Shown: positions 35,164-43,582, numbered from the stretch's first letter. The stretch: 64,000 nucleotides of DNA from Mycobacterium sp. 3519A (GCF_900240945.1 NZ_OESG01000012.1:62001-126000); one strand, 5' to 3'. Numbers and translations are program-made. The notes: generated by a model not told the origin, from the letters alone.

Positions 35164-36164
35164 ACGTGGATCTGGCCTCGCGTGCCCTCGGCGGCAGCGT
35201 CGTCGCCGCCAGCGACGAATCGTTCGGATTCAAGGAGCGGCTGATCGAGCCGACCGAACCCGCCTTCGTACCAGGAACTTTCGATCTGCGCGGCGAAGTG
35301 GTCGACGGGTGGGAGACGCGCAGGCACAGTGCCGGCGACTGGGTGATCGTGCGTCTGGGCGTCGGGGGCCGACTGCGCGCGATCGACGTCGACACCCGGT
35401 TCTTCTCAGGCAATCACCCGACCGGATGCCGCATCGAGGCGTGCGTCCTGGACACGGTCAGCGATCCCACCGCCGCCGACGTGCGGTGGACCACCGTCGT
35501 CGAGGGCGCTGCGCTCAAAGCGGATTCGCAGAACCTGTTCGCCGTCGACGACCGACGACGCTACACACACCTGCGGCTGCACTTGGATTCCGACGGCGGA
35601 GTCGCGCGGTTGCGCGCCTACGGCACGGTGATCCCCGACCCGGCGCTGTGGTCGGGCGTCACCGTCGAAGTGTCCGGCGTCGAACAGGGCGGCCGCGTCG
35701 AATGGTCCTCTGACAGCTTCTATTCCGACGCGGCGTCGCTGATCGCACCCGACCGCCCGCGGACGATGGGCGATGGCTGGGAGACCAGGCGGCGCCGCGA
35801 CGTCGGCCCCGACACCCACGACGCCGTGATGATCTCGTTCGCCGTGCCCGCCGATCTGCAGCGCATCGAGATCGACACCAGTCGGTTCGTGTTCAACGCC
35901 TCACGACAGGTGTCGGTGCTGGGCAGCACCGCCCAGCCGTGCGGCGAAACCGGTTGGGCGCTGGTGCCTTTCGACGTCGAGGTGCTGGCCCGCACCCGCA
36001 TCGCGGCCGATGCACGCCAGGTCTTCGTCGTCGATGCCGCCGACATCACGGCGCTGCGAGTGCAGGCGTATCCGGACGGCGGCCTCGCGCGGGTCCGCGC
36101 GTTCGGCAGACCCACGGACCGCGGTGTCGAACTGTTGAAAACGATATGGGAGGACTGTGCGTGA
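35160..36164 (+). CDS. alc: Allantoicase
   Basis: 334 residues, ATGA overlap with the previous stop. The two-repeat jelly-roll of allantoicase is clear: ALGGSVVAASDESFGFKERLI, FDLRGEVVDGWETRRHSAGDWVIVRLG in repeat 1 and MGDGWETRRRRDVG with DAVMISFAVPADLQRIEIDTSRF in repeat 2. The enzyme cleaves allantoate to ureidoglycolate and urea. This is the second step after allantoinase, so together they degrade allantoin to ureidoglycolate. No ureidoglycolate lyase or urease is encoded next door in a form I recognise. Confidence 0.93.
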   Translation: MNVDLASRALGGSVVAASDESFGFKERLIEPTEPAFVPGTFDLRGEVVDGWETRRHSAGDWVIVRLGVGGRLRAIDVDTRFFSGNHPTGCRIEACVLDTVSDPTAADVRWTTVVEGAALKADSQNLFAVDDRRRYTHLRLHLDSDGGVARLRAYGTVIPDPALWSGVTVEVSGVEQGGRVEWSSDSFYSDAASLIAPDRPRTMGDGWETRRRRDVGPDTHDAVMISFAVPADLQRIEIDTSRFVFNASRQVSVLGSTAQPCGETGWALVPFDVEVLARTRIAADARQVFVVDAADITALRVQAYPDGGLARVRAFGRPTDRGVELLKTIWEDCA

Positions 36165-36676
36165 CCGTCCTGATGGCCGACTGCAGCGGACTGTGGCGGC
36201 GCACCCTGCTGATCGACCGCGACGGGGCGCGTGACACCAGCGTGGGTGTCGCGTGGCTACAGGGCATCACCGCGTATGTCGATACCAGGGGTTTCGCCGG
36301 CAGACTCAGTCAACGCGACGACGTCTTCGAATGGCAGCGCCTGATCGACATCGAACCACCTGGCCCGTTTCCCGACGCGGGCCGGATGCGTTGGGACAAC
36401 AGCATATTGATCGAAGAGGGAGTGCACGAGCCTTACGTCGAACACTGGGTCCGGCAAGACGGCGAAACCGCACCGAGCTGGGCGGTGTTCGCGACCGACG
36501 CCATCTTGGTGTGCGCCGGTGACACGTTCGGATGGGCCGACCATCGCGGTGTGGTGCTCGGCGTGGTCGGCGACTCCGGTTGGGCGGCTATGGATCCGCG
36601 CATTTCAGATGGTGAGCTGGTGGCCAACGGTGTCCGGCGGCACATCGAGAACAGCGAAGGAGATGTGAAGCTATGA
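36161..36676 (+). CDS. HRI1-like beta-barrel protein of unknown role in the ureide operon
   Basis: 171 residues, GTG overlapping the allantoicase stop; an ATG at 36173 is an alternative. No cupin motif of ureidoglycolate lyase AllA is visible. The pattern ITAYVDTRGFAG, FEWQRLIDIE, a DAGRMRWDN stretch, LIEEGVHEPYVEHW and VVLGVVGDSGWAAMD resembles, from memory, the fungal HRI1 family (lipocalin-like barrel). Translationally coupled on both sides, so it should take part in the pathway; it could fill the missing ureidoglycolate step or bind the substrate. The assignment is tentative. Confidence 0.72.
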   Translation: MTVLMADCSGLWRRTLLIDRDGARDTSVGVAWLQGITAYVDTRGFAGRLSQRDDVFEWQRLIDIEPPGPFPDAGRMRWDNSILIEEGVHEPYVEHWVRQDGETAPSWAVFATDAILVCAGDTFGWADHRGVVLGVVGDSGWAAMDPRISDGELVANGVRRHIENSEGDVKL

Positions 36677-37710
36677 GTGGCGCAACGTCATTCACATCAG
36701 TGCCAGTGATCGACATCAGCGGCCTGCGCTCGCAGGACCGAGCCGAGCAACAACGGGTGGCCGCCGAATTGGGTAAGGCGGCGGCCGAAGTGGGGTTCCT
36801 CTACATCAGCGGCGCCGGCGTCGACGACGCGGTGTTCCAGCGCATGCTGACCGCCACCAAGCAGTTCTTCGCGCTTCCGCTCGAGGAGAAGATGCGCTAC
36901 TACATTGGCCTGTCCAGATGCCACCGCGGCTACGTGCCCCGTGGGGAAGAGGGACTTGGCACCGGCGTTCCCGAGATGAAAGAGGCCTACGACACGGCAC
37001 TGGACCTGCCCGAGGACGACCCCGACTACCTTGCCGGCAATCCGATGCTCGGCCCGAACACCTGGCCGCATCTGCCTGGTTTCGCCGACGCGGTGACCGC
37101 GTATTACCAGGCGGTGCTCGACGTCGGCCACCGGCTGCTGTCGGCGTTCGCGGTGGCGCTGGGTGAAGACCCCGATACGTTCTCGAAGCACGCCACCAAG
37201 ACGCCAAGCCAGTTGCGGCTCATCCATTACCCGTACAACCCCGACGCCGTCGACGCCGAGGGTATCGGCGCACACACCGACTACGAATGCTTCACGCTTC
37301 TCAAACCGACCGCTCCCGGCCTCGAGGTGCTCAACGGGGCGGGCGACTGGATCGACGTGCCGCCGCTGCCGGACACATTCGTCGTCAACATCGGCGACAT
37401 GCTGGAACTGTGGACCAACGGCGCCTACGTGGCCACCACCCACCGGGTCCGCAAGGTGAAGGAGGAACGCTACTCGTTCCCGCTGTTCTTCAACGTCGAC
37501 TACCACACCGAGGTGAAGCCCCTGCCGCAGTTCGCCCCGCGTGACGGCAAGCATCGACCCGCGCTGCGCGCCGGCGAGCACCTGTTCGCGCAGACTGCGC
37601 AGACGTTCGCCTATCTGCGCAGCCGGGTCGAGTCGGGTGAGTTGGTGCTGCCGGACGGTTCACTGGCCGTCGGACAGTTTGGCCAAGAAGCGCTGCAGAA
37701 GCGGGCCTGA
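36673..37710 (+). CDS. 2-oxoglutarate/Fe(II)-dependent oxygenase (isopenicillin N synthase-like)
   Basis: 345 residues, ATGA overlap with the preceding stop. The facial triad is His201-x-Asp203 (GAHTDYECFTLL) and His257 (ATTHRV); Arg266 in RYSFPLFF binds 2-oxoglutarate. The N-terminal DIOX_N region has VPVIDISGL and GFLYISGAG. Members hydroxylate or demethylate small cyclic substrates. As last gene of the ureide operon it may act on an N-alkyl or ring position of the imported purine-like compound before ring opening, which is inference. RBS GGAGATG is close to the start. Confidence 0.9.
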   Translation: MSGATSFTSVPVIDISGLRSQDRAEQQRVAAELGKAAAEVGFLYISGAGVDDAVFQRMLTATKQFFALPLEEKMRYYIGLSRCHRGYVPRGEEGLGTGVPEMKEAYDTALDLPEDDPDYLAGNPMLGPNTWPHLPGFADAVTAYYQAVLDVGHRLLSAFAVALGEDPDTFSKHATKTPSQLRLIHYPYNPDAVDAEGIGAHTDYECFTLLKPTAPGLEVLNGAGDWIDVPPLPDTFVVNIGDMLELWTNGAYVATTHRVRKVKEERYSFPLFFNVDYHTEVKPLPQFAPRDGKHRPALRAGEHLFAQTAQTFAYLRSRVESGELVLPDGSLAVGQFGQEALQKRA

Positions 37711-37730
37711 CCTTCGGTAGGTTCGCCCAT

Positions 37731-38750
37731 GTGGTTGAGCTGACGAACCGCCAGATCCTGTTGCGCCGCCGCCCGAACGGGCTGGTGGCACCCGACGACA
37801 CCGAACTGGTCACCCGGCCCGCGCCCCAACCCGGCGACGGCGAAGCGTTGGTCCGCACCACCTATGTCGGGATCGACGCCGCGGCACGCACCTGGCTCGA
37901 CGGTCAACCGGGCTACCTGCCCGCGTTGCAACTGGGCGACGTCATCAGGGCCGCGGGCATCGGTGAGGTGGTGGCGACCCGGTGTGACGCCTACTCCGTC
38001 GGCGACGTCGTCACCACCTTGACGGGATTCCAGGAGTACGTGCTCGTCCGCAACGACATCTTCACCACGCCGATTCCCGGTGAGACGGACCAACTCGCGA
38101 TCATGTCGGTCTACGGACCGACGGGCGCGACCGCGTACTTCGGCATGACCGACATCGGCAAGCCGCAGGCAGGCGACACCGTCGTGGTCTCCGCCGCGGC
38201 CGGCGCCACCGGGTCGGTGGCCGGGCAGATCGCCAAGATCGCGGACGCGCGGGTAGTCGGCATCGCGGGCGGGCCGCACAAGTGCAAGGCGGTGGTCGAG
38301 GATTTCGGCTTCGACGCCTGCATCGACTACAAAGCCGACGACCTTCGCGCCGCCCTCAAAGAGCACTGCCCCAGGGGCGTGAACGTGTACTTCGACAACG
38401 TCGGCGGCCCGATTCTGGACGCGGTACTCGGCAGGCTGGCGCCGAAGGCACGTGTGGTGCTCTGTGGCGTCATCTCCAGCTACCTCAGCGGCGAACACCC
38501 CGGTCCTGCCAACTACGTCAACCTGTTGTCGAAGACGGCGACGATGCAGGGCTTCAACGCGCTCGACCAGTGGGGCCGCTTCGACGAGGCGTTCGCGGCG
38601 CTGCGCCAATGGGAGGCCGAGGGCCGACTGGTGCACCGGCAGACCATCTTCGACGGCATCGAGTCGTGCGTCGACGCGCTGAACGGGTTGTTCACCGGCG
38701 CCAACATCGGCAAGACGTTGGTCAAGCTCAGCGAACCCACCGCGCTCTGA
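37731..38750 (+). CDS. NADP-dependent medium-chain oxidoreductase (PTGR/CurA-like)
   Basis: 339 residues from GTG 37731. No zinc-binding cysteines are seen. The nucleotide motif is SAAAGATGSVAGQIAK and the substrate-side pattern MLNGL-like region is replaced; YFDNVGGPILDAVLGRLAPKARVVLCG is the leukotriene B4 12-hydroxydehydrogenase/curcumin-reductase signature. It reduces alkenals or alpha,beta-enones with NADPH. It lies 20 bp after the oxygenase but has its own start and no overlap, so it may be outside the ureide operon. The next gene, a Nudix protein, overlaps its stop by one base. Confidence 0.9.
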   Translation: MVELTNRQILLRRRPNGLVAPDDTELVTRPAPQPGDGEALVRTTYVGIDAAARTWLDGQPGYLPALQLGDVIRAAGIGEVVATRCDAYSVGDVVTTLTGFQEYVLVRNDIFTTPIPGETDQLAIMSVYGPTGATAYFGMTDIGKPQAGDTVVVSAAAGATGSVAGQIAKIADARVVGIAGGPHKCKAVVEDFGFDACIDYKADDLRAALKEHCPRGVNVYFDNVGGPILDAVLGRLAPKARVVLCGVISSYLSGEHPGPANYVNLLSKTATMQGFNALDQWGRFDEAFAALRQWEAEGRLVHRQTIFDGIESCVDALNGLFTGANIGKTLVKLSEPTAL

Positions 38751-39241
38751 TGCCGAAACTGAGTGCGGGAATCCTGCTGTACCGCATCACCGACGCCGGC
38801 GTCGAGGTGCTGATCGGCCATCCCGGCGGTCCGTTCTGGGCGCGCAGAGACGAAGGCGCATGGTCGATTCCGAAGGGGGAGTACGTCGAGGGGGAGGACC
38901 CGTGGGCGGTCGCCAAACGCGAGTTCGAAGAGGAACTCGGCAAGAAGCCGCCCGACGGTCCCCGCATCGAGTTCGCACCGATCAAGCAGCCCAGCGGGAA
39001 AATGGTCACCGCGTTCGCTGTGCGCGGCGACCTCGACCTGGAGGGCACGTTCAGCAACACCTTCGACCTCGAGTGGCCGAAGGGTTCCGGCAAGATTCGG
39101 CAATACCCCGAAATCGACCGGGTGGGCTGGTTTTCCGTCGCGGAAGCGGCCACCAAACTGGTGAAGGGTCAGCGGCCGCTGCTCGAGCTGCTCACGGCCG
39201 CCCTCGCAGACGGCGAACAGGACGAGTCTCGATCGCGTTGA
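38750..39241 (+). CDS. Nudix hydrolase
   Basis: 163 residues from the ATG sharing the last base of the upstream stop (TGATG). The Nudix box GEYVEGEDPWAVAKREFEEELG matches G-x5-E-x7-REUxEExGU. The N-terminal SAGILLYR and GHPGGPFWARRDEGAWSIPKG are typical of Nudix proteins that handle dinucleoside polyphosphates or nucleoside diphosphate derivatives. Probably part of the same transcript as the oxidoreductase. Its 3' end overlaps the convergent NTF2-like gene by 50 bp. Confidence 0.92.
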   Translation: MPKLSAGILLYRITDAGVEVLIGHPGGPFWARRDEGAWSIPKGEYVEGEDPWAVAKREFEEELGKKPPDGPRIEFAPIKQPSGKMVTAFAVRGDLDLEGTFSNTFDLEWPKGSGKIRQYPEIDRVGWFSVAEAATKLVKGQRPLLELLTAALADGEQDESRSR

Positions 39242-39656
39242 TGCTCAGCGCGCGGCCGTGGATGCGCCATCCGGCGCGGGTGCGCATGTATTCGTCGTCG
39301 TAGCGCAGATGCCACACCACGTCGGTGATCTGGTCGGCGTCGGCGGTCCAGTGGTGTGCGATGCAGGTGATCCGGCCCAGCGCGTAATTCGGGTCGTCAC
39401 CGGGTGCGTAGACCTCGCCGACGATCGCGTGTTCGGTGCGGGTGACCGAGGCCAGCGCCCGCATCGCGGCGCGTACGCCGTCGTGACCATGCTGGCGTCG
39501 CACCGGGTCCAACGAGCGCGGCGGATCGGGCAGCCGCAATTCCGCTGTGGCGGTGAACAACTCGACCACGTCGTCGAACCGCCGGTCGTCCACGGCGGAC
39601 GCGTACAGGTGCACCAGGTCGGTCAGCGCCAGCCGGTCCGATGTGTCGAGGCTCAC
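39192..39656 (-). CDS. NTF2-like / SnoaL-type protein
   Basis: 154 residues. The N-terminal helices with LALTDLVHLYASAVDDRRFDDVVELF give the SnoaL-like entry, followed by a sheet with GHDGVRAAMRALASV, ITCIAHHWTA and WRIHGRALSI. It may be a ketosteroid-isomerase-like enzyme or small subunit; no residue can be assigned. The final 50 bp overlap the Nudix gene on the other strand. Confidence 0.78.
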   Translation of the reverse strand: MSLDTSDRLALTDLVHLYASAVDDRRFDDVVELFTATAELRLPDPPRSLDPVRRQHGHDGVRAAMRALASVTRTEHAIVGEVYAPGDDPNYALGRITCIAHHWTADADQITDVVWHLRYDDEYMRTRAGWRIHGRALSINAIETRPVRRLRGRP

Positions 39657-39748
39657 GGGACTCTACGCCCGTTGCTGCGCCGCACGATGGTGTAGCCGGC
39701 GAACGTCGCACCCTCGGCCAGCGGCATGGGCGAATACTACAGAGGCGA

Positions 39749-40843
39749 CTACAAATCCAGGGTCAGATGCGACCCCTCGGCGGCCCGCGAGATGCAGATC
39801 AGCATCATGCCTGCGGCCCGCTCGGGATCGGTGAGCAGCGTGTCGCGGTGATCGACGACGCCGTCCAGCGCAGTTGTCCGGCAGGTGCCGCAGAAGCCCT
39901 GCCTGCAGGAGTACGGCGCGTGCACCTCCGCCCGGTTCAGCGCCGACAGCAGCGTCTCGTCGGCGCCGACGTGCACCGTCTCACCGGTCGACGTCAGCGA
40001 GACGGTGAACTCCCTGCCGTCGACCACGGGCGGCGCGGCGAACCGTTCGAAGTGCAACTCGACGTCGTCACGGCCGACCAGGGCGGCGCGGATCGCGGTG
40101 AGCATCGGCGCGGGCCCGCATGCATAGACGGCGGTGCCCTGCGGACAGTCGCCGAGAAGGTCGTCAGCGGTGGGCAGTCCGTGGACGTCGTCGGTGCGGA
40201 TCGCCACCCGGCTGCCGAACAGTTCGATCTCGTCGACGAAGGGCAGACTGTCGCGGCTGCGACCGGTGTAGACCATGGACCAGTCGACGCCGAGGCGCTG
40301 CGCCAGGCCGAGCATCGACAGGATCGGTGTGATGCCGATACCGCCTGCGATGAAACGGAATCTGCGCGCAGGCGACCCGAAGCCGGGCACGGTGAGCGGA
40401 AACGCGTTGCGCGGGCCGTGCGTCGTGACCGTCGCGCCGACGGCCAGTTCATGCATTTCGAGCGAGCCGCCACCGCCGTCCGGTATCCGGCGCACGGCGA
40501 TGCGGTAGGCGTCGCGGCGCTCGGGGTCACCGCACAGCGAATACTGTCGCACCAGCCCGCTCGGCAGGTGAATGTCGATGTGCGAGCCGGGATGCCAGCG
40601 GGGCAGGTCCGCACCGACGAGGCTCAACGCGACGACGTCCTGATCGTGGGCGACGACCTGGCGGTCGGCGACCGTCAGCCCGATGGTGCGGTCGGTCGCA
40701 CCGGGAAGCGTCACCCGCCGGGTGGCGCGGGTGAGCGCCTCCATCCCGGTGATCACCACGTCGGCGGCGCCGATCATCAGGGAACGGCGCTTGCGGTTCA
40801 GCGGGTTCGGCGGCAGTTGCCGGTAGCGCTCGCGCAGGCCCAT
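39749..40843 (-). CDS. Flavin reductase with C-terminal [2Fe-2S] ferredoxin domain
   Basis: 364 residues from ATG 40843, which overlaps the stop of the upstream gene; a much longer frame upstream is spurious. A ferredoxin-NADP reductase-like module (FMN/FAD and NAD domains) has HIDIHLPSGLVRQYSLCGDP, GGIGITPILSM and YACGPAPMLTAI. The C-terminal plant-type [2Fe-2S] domain has CRQGFCGTCRT and a later LICIS cysteine. This is the phthalate-dioxygenase/vanillate-demethylase reductase type. It passes electrons from NAD(P)H through flavin to iron-sulphur. The upstream partner is a four-helix protein with diiron ligands, suggesting a two-component oxygenase. Confidence 0.92.
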   Translation of the reverse strand: MGLRERYRQLPPNPLNRKRRSLMIGAADVVITGMEALTRATRRVTLPGATDRTIGLTVADRQVVAHDQDVVALSLVGADLPRWHPGSHIDIHLPSGLVRQYSLCGDPERRDAYRIAVRRIPDGGGGSLEMHELAVGATVTTHGPRNAFPLTVPGFGSPARRFRFIAGGIGITPILSMLGLAQRLGVDWSMVYTGRSRDSLPFVDEIELFGSRVAIRTDDVHGLPTADDLLGDCPQGTAVYACGPAPMLTAIRAALVGRDDVELHFERFAAPPVVDGREFTVSLTSTGETVHVGADETLLSALNRAEVHAPYSCRQGFCGTCRTTALDGVVDHRDTLLTDPERAAGMMLICISRAAEGSHLTLDL

Positions 40844-41742
40844 CAAAGGTGCGCGGCGCGGGCCGCGGGGGAGGTGGCCAGATACGCGACGGCCTGGGCG
40901 GTGGAGCCCATCTGCTCTGGCGAGTATCCGGGCCGGAAATAGGTCAGGGTGTTGGCGCCGAACAGCGTCCGGAAGTGGGGCAGCAGCCCGAGTTTCGAGT
41001 CGCGCATGCGCAGTCGCTGCATCTGCCACCATCCGATGTCGAGATCCGGATCGGACTTCAGCAGATACCACGTGCCGCGTTGGAAGAACGCGAACATCGC
41101 CGTCGCCGCGACGCCCATGGCCCTGATCCGGTCGGGATAGCTGTTGTGGAAGTACACCGCGACGTCGTGCGCCACGTTCCGGTGCTCGACCTCTTCGCTG
41201 CCGTGCCAACGGAACAGATCGACCATCGTGGGATGCGCGCTGTGCTCGTCCCATGTGGAGTTGAGCGCGAAGTCGCCGAGCACCGCGGTGTAGTGTTCGA
41301 TCGCCGCGATCAGCCACAGCCGTTCACACAGGTTGTTGAGCCGCTGCGTGGGGTCGGTGGAAGTCGTTGGTGCCAAGGTCTTTTCGAACATGTAGTCGAC
41401 GAGCGCGAGGATCGGCGCCGGGTCGACGCCGTTGCCGACGAGGAACTGTTCGATGACGTCGTCGTGAGCGGCCGCGTGCATGGCCTCCTGACCGATGAAC
41501 CCACGCATGTCGTCGGCGAGGCGGGGGTCCTGCACCAACGGCAGCGCCTCGTTGAACGTCTTGACAAACCAGTGTTCGGCAGGCGGAAGCACGACGTTGA
41601 ACAGGTTGATCATGGTGGACGCGACGGGGTGGCCGGGGATCCATTCGAGCGGGATCCCACTGAGGTCGAAAACCACCTTGCGCGCCTGGATCTGAACCGG
41701 GCCCGGATCGATTTCCTCGGCGAAACGATGCGGTCGCAGCAT
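40843..41742 (-). CDS. PF10118-type protein, probable diiron oxygenase
   Basis: 299 residues, annotated by family as a predicted metal-dependent hydrolase. Ligand-like residues in the order of ferritin-like diiron proteins can be read: Glu56 (PPAEHW), Glu86-x2-His89 (QEAMHAAAHD), Glu149 (AIEHY) and Glu184-x2-His187 (SEEVEHRN). This is the complete four-Glu, two-His set of a diiron oxygenase or desaturase. It overlaps by 3 bases with a flavin/[2Fe-2S] reductase gene, the partner such an oxygenase needs. A hydrolase role is less likely on this evidence. Substrate unknown, perhaps a lipid. Confidence 0.8.
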   Translation of the reverse strand: MLRPHRFAEEIDPGPVQIQARKVVFDLSGIPLEWIPGHPVASTMINLFNVVLPPAEHWFVKTFNEALPLVQDPRLADDMRGFIGQEAMHAAAHDDVIEQFLVGNGVDPAPILALVDYMFEKTLAPTTSTDPTQRLNNLCERLWLIAAIEHYTAVLGDFALNSTWDEHSAHPTMVDLFRWHGSEEVEHRNVAHDVAVYFHNSYPDRIRAMGVAATAMFAFFQRGTWYLLKSDPDLDIGWWQMQRLRMRDSKLGLLPHFRTLFGANTLTYFRPGYSPEQMGSTAQAVAYLATSPAARAAHL

Positions 41743-41822
41743 GCCGGGGAGTCTAGCGAAGTATGTGGGAACGCGGGTAGCAGGTAGCGTGGCGATCCGC
41801 CCGAATGGGTATAGGTCTGCAC

Positions 41823-42656
41823 ATGGCGGGGTTGACCGACGTTCTCGAATGGGCCAAGGGACAGGTCTCGTCCCGCGTGCCGAAGGCGGACCTGGACCAG
41901 CGCGACGCGGACTACATCAGGGAGCAGTTGCCAGGCCTCTGGCTGCTGGCGTCGCTGTATTTCCGCGCCGACGTCCGCGGCTTGGACCGCATTCCGCGCG
42001 AGGGACCGGTGTTGCTGGTCGGCAATCACAGCGGGGGCAACCTGCCGCCCGACACCTTCGTGTTCACGCTGGCGTTCTGCTCGTACTTCGGGGTCGAGCG
42101 ACCGTTCTATCAACTCGCACACAATCTGGTGGTGTCGATGCCGGGACTCGGCTCACTGCGCAAGTTCGGCACGGTGGCCGCCAACCACGAAAACGCCCGA
42201 ATGGCACTGGAGTCCGGCGCCGCGCTGTTGGTGTATCCGGGCGGTGACTACGAGGTGTTCCGGCCGTCGTGGGAACGCCACCAGGTGGACTTCGGCGGTC
42301 GTAAAGGCTACGTGAAACTCGCGAGGGAGGCCGGGGTGCCGATCGTGCCGGTCGCCTCGGTCGGCGGCCAGGAAGCGGCGTTGTTCCTCGACCGCGGGCA
42401 GTGGCTCGCCAAGCTGCTGATGGTCGACAAACTGGCGCGACTCAAGAGCGTGCCGATCCTGCTGGCGCCGCCGTGGGGGCTGACCGTCAGCGATATGGTG
42501 CCGCGGCTTCCGCTGCCGACGAAGATCGCGATCGAGGTGCAGGAGCCCATCGAGGTCGATGGTGACGACGAGATGGTGGACAAGCAGGTGTTGGAGAGTC
42601 TGCAGGCCGGTGTGGACAGGTTGGCAGCGCAGCGGCGATTCCCGGTGATCGGCTGA
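41823..42656 (+). CDS. Lysophospholipid acyltransferase-family protein
   Basis: 277 residues from ATG 41823; an ATG at 41805 is in frame. The acyltransferase signature is VGNHSGGNLPPDTF in place of HX4D, YPGGDYEVFRPS corresponds to the substrate-binding EGTR/PGG block, and VPIVPVASVGG to block IV. This is the mycobacterial PlsC-like group. It would transfer an acyl chain to a glycerol-phosphate or other lipid at the membrane. The next gene, an SRPBCC protein, shares the last base of its stop (TGATG), so they are coupled. Confidence 0.85.
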   Translation: MAGLTDVLEWAKGQVSSRVPKADLDQRDADYIREQLPGLWLLASLYFRADVRGLDRIPREGPVLLVGNHSGGNLPPDTFVFTLAFCSYFGVERPFYQLAHNLVVSMPGLGSLRKFGTVAANHENARMALESGAALLVYPGGDYEVFRPSWERHQVDFGGRKGYVKLAREAGVPIVPVASVGGQEAALFLDRGQWLAKLLMVDKLARLKSVPILLAPPWGLTVSDMVPRLPLPTKIAIEVQEPIEVDGDDEMVDKQVLESLQAGVDRLAAQRRFPVIG

Positions 42657-43090
42657 TGCGAGTCCAGAGGCGCTGCGTCATCGACGCCGACCCCGACACC
42701 GTGTGGAAGGTGGTCAGCGATCCCGACTGCTATCCGCGGTTCATGGCCAGCCTCGAGCGCTGGGAACAGGTGACCGAGGAGCCTGCAAGGAAGGGCGCCC
42801 GCTACACCGTGCACTGGAAGATCGGCTCGGTGCCGATCGGTGGGGTGGTCGAGGTGTCCGAGTTCGACCCGTCCCACGATCTGGCGTGGATCGGCGTGTC
42901 AGGTGTGTCGCTGCGCGGCCGGTTCCGCATCCGCGACAACGGCGACGGCCGCACCAAGGTGATCTTCCGGTTGGCCTACGAGTCGGCAGGCAACCTGCTC
43001 GGCCTGATCGCCGACCGGGTCGCCGCGCGGCAGGTCGGCCGCAACATGTCGGCGACGTTGAAGAACCTGAAGCAGATGGTGGAGACCTAG
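42656..43090 (+). CDS. SRPBCC-family protein
   Basis: 144 residues. VQRRCVIDADPDTVWKVVSDPDCYPRFMASLERWE is the N-terminal START-like entry (split across a strand and helix), followed by the grip sheet with KIGSVPIGGVVEVSEFDP and GRFRIRDNGDG, and a C-terminal helix with GRNMSATLKNLKQMVE. Ligand-binding fold; coupled to the acyltransferase gene, so a lipid carrier or accessory role is possible. Its stop shares CTAG with the convergent gene. Confidence 0.85.
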   Translation: MRVQRRCVIDADPDTVWKVVSDPDCYPRFMASLERWEQVTEEPARKGARYTVHWKIGSVPIGGVVEVSEFDPSHDLAWIGVSGVSLRGRFRIRDNGDGRTKVIFRLAYESAGNLLGLIADRVAARQVGRNMSATLKNLKQMVET

Positions 43091-43503
43091 CCTGGCGGCG
43101 GTGTCCCGGCGCCGGGCGCGCCCTGAATCGGCACCACGGGGGTCGGGGTGACGGTGGTGACACCGTTGGCGCCGACGGTCGGGCCACCCGATGGCCCCAT
43201 CGACGCGAGTTCGTCGGCGGCCTTCTGGCTGCAGTCCAGCATCAGCAGCATCCGGCCGCCGCCCGTGATCTTCTGCTGGTCGACCAGGCATTGCGCCTGC
43301 GGCAGCACACTGCCGAACGACCCGCCGAAGTACGCCTTCACACCCTGACTCTTCAGGATCTGCAATGCCTTGTTGTACGGCTCGCCCACCACGTTGAACG
43401 AACTCATGTCCGGTCCCGGTTGCGAGAGCGCGACACCGGCGCCGATCAGTGCCACCGAGCCGGCGGCGACGAGGCCACCGCTGAGCGCAACGATCTTCTT
43501 CAC
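43087..43503 (-). CDS. Secreted mycobacterial hypothetical protein
   Basis: 138 residues. MKKIVALSGGLVAAGSVALIGAGVALS is an uncleaved or signal-type N-terminal segment. The mature part has YNKALQILKSQGVKAYFGGSFG with two cysteines (AQCLVDQ and LMLDCSQ) and ends in a proline-rich TPTPVVPIQGAPGAGTPPPG tail. Possible small exported or surface protein. Family not recognised. It has its own ribosome site AGGGAGAG upstream. Confidence 0.82.
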   Translation of the reverse strand: MKKIVALSGGLVAAGSVALIGAGVALSQPGPDMSSFNVVGEPYNKALQILKSQGVKAYFGGSFGSVLPQAQCLVDQQKITGGGRMLLMLDCSQKAADELASMGPSGGPTVGANGVTTVTPTPVVPIQGAPGAGTPPPG

Positions 43504-43582
43504 GTGATCTCTCCCTATGTCGGTGCCGTGCGAACATATCGCAGCGGTGACAATTGTGAAACCGCTGGCAAGCGGCCGAGCG

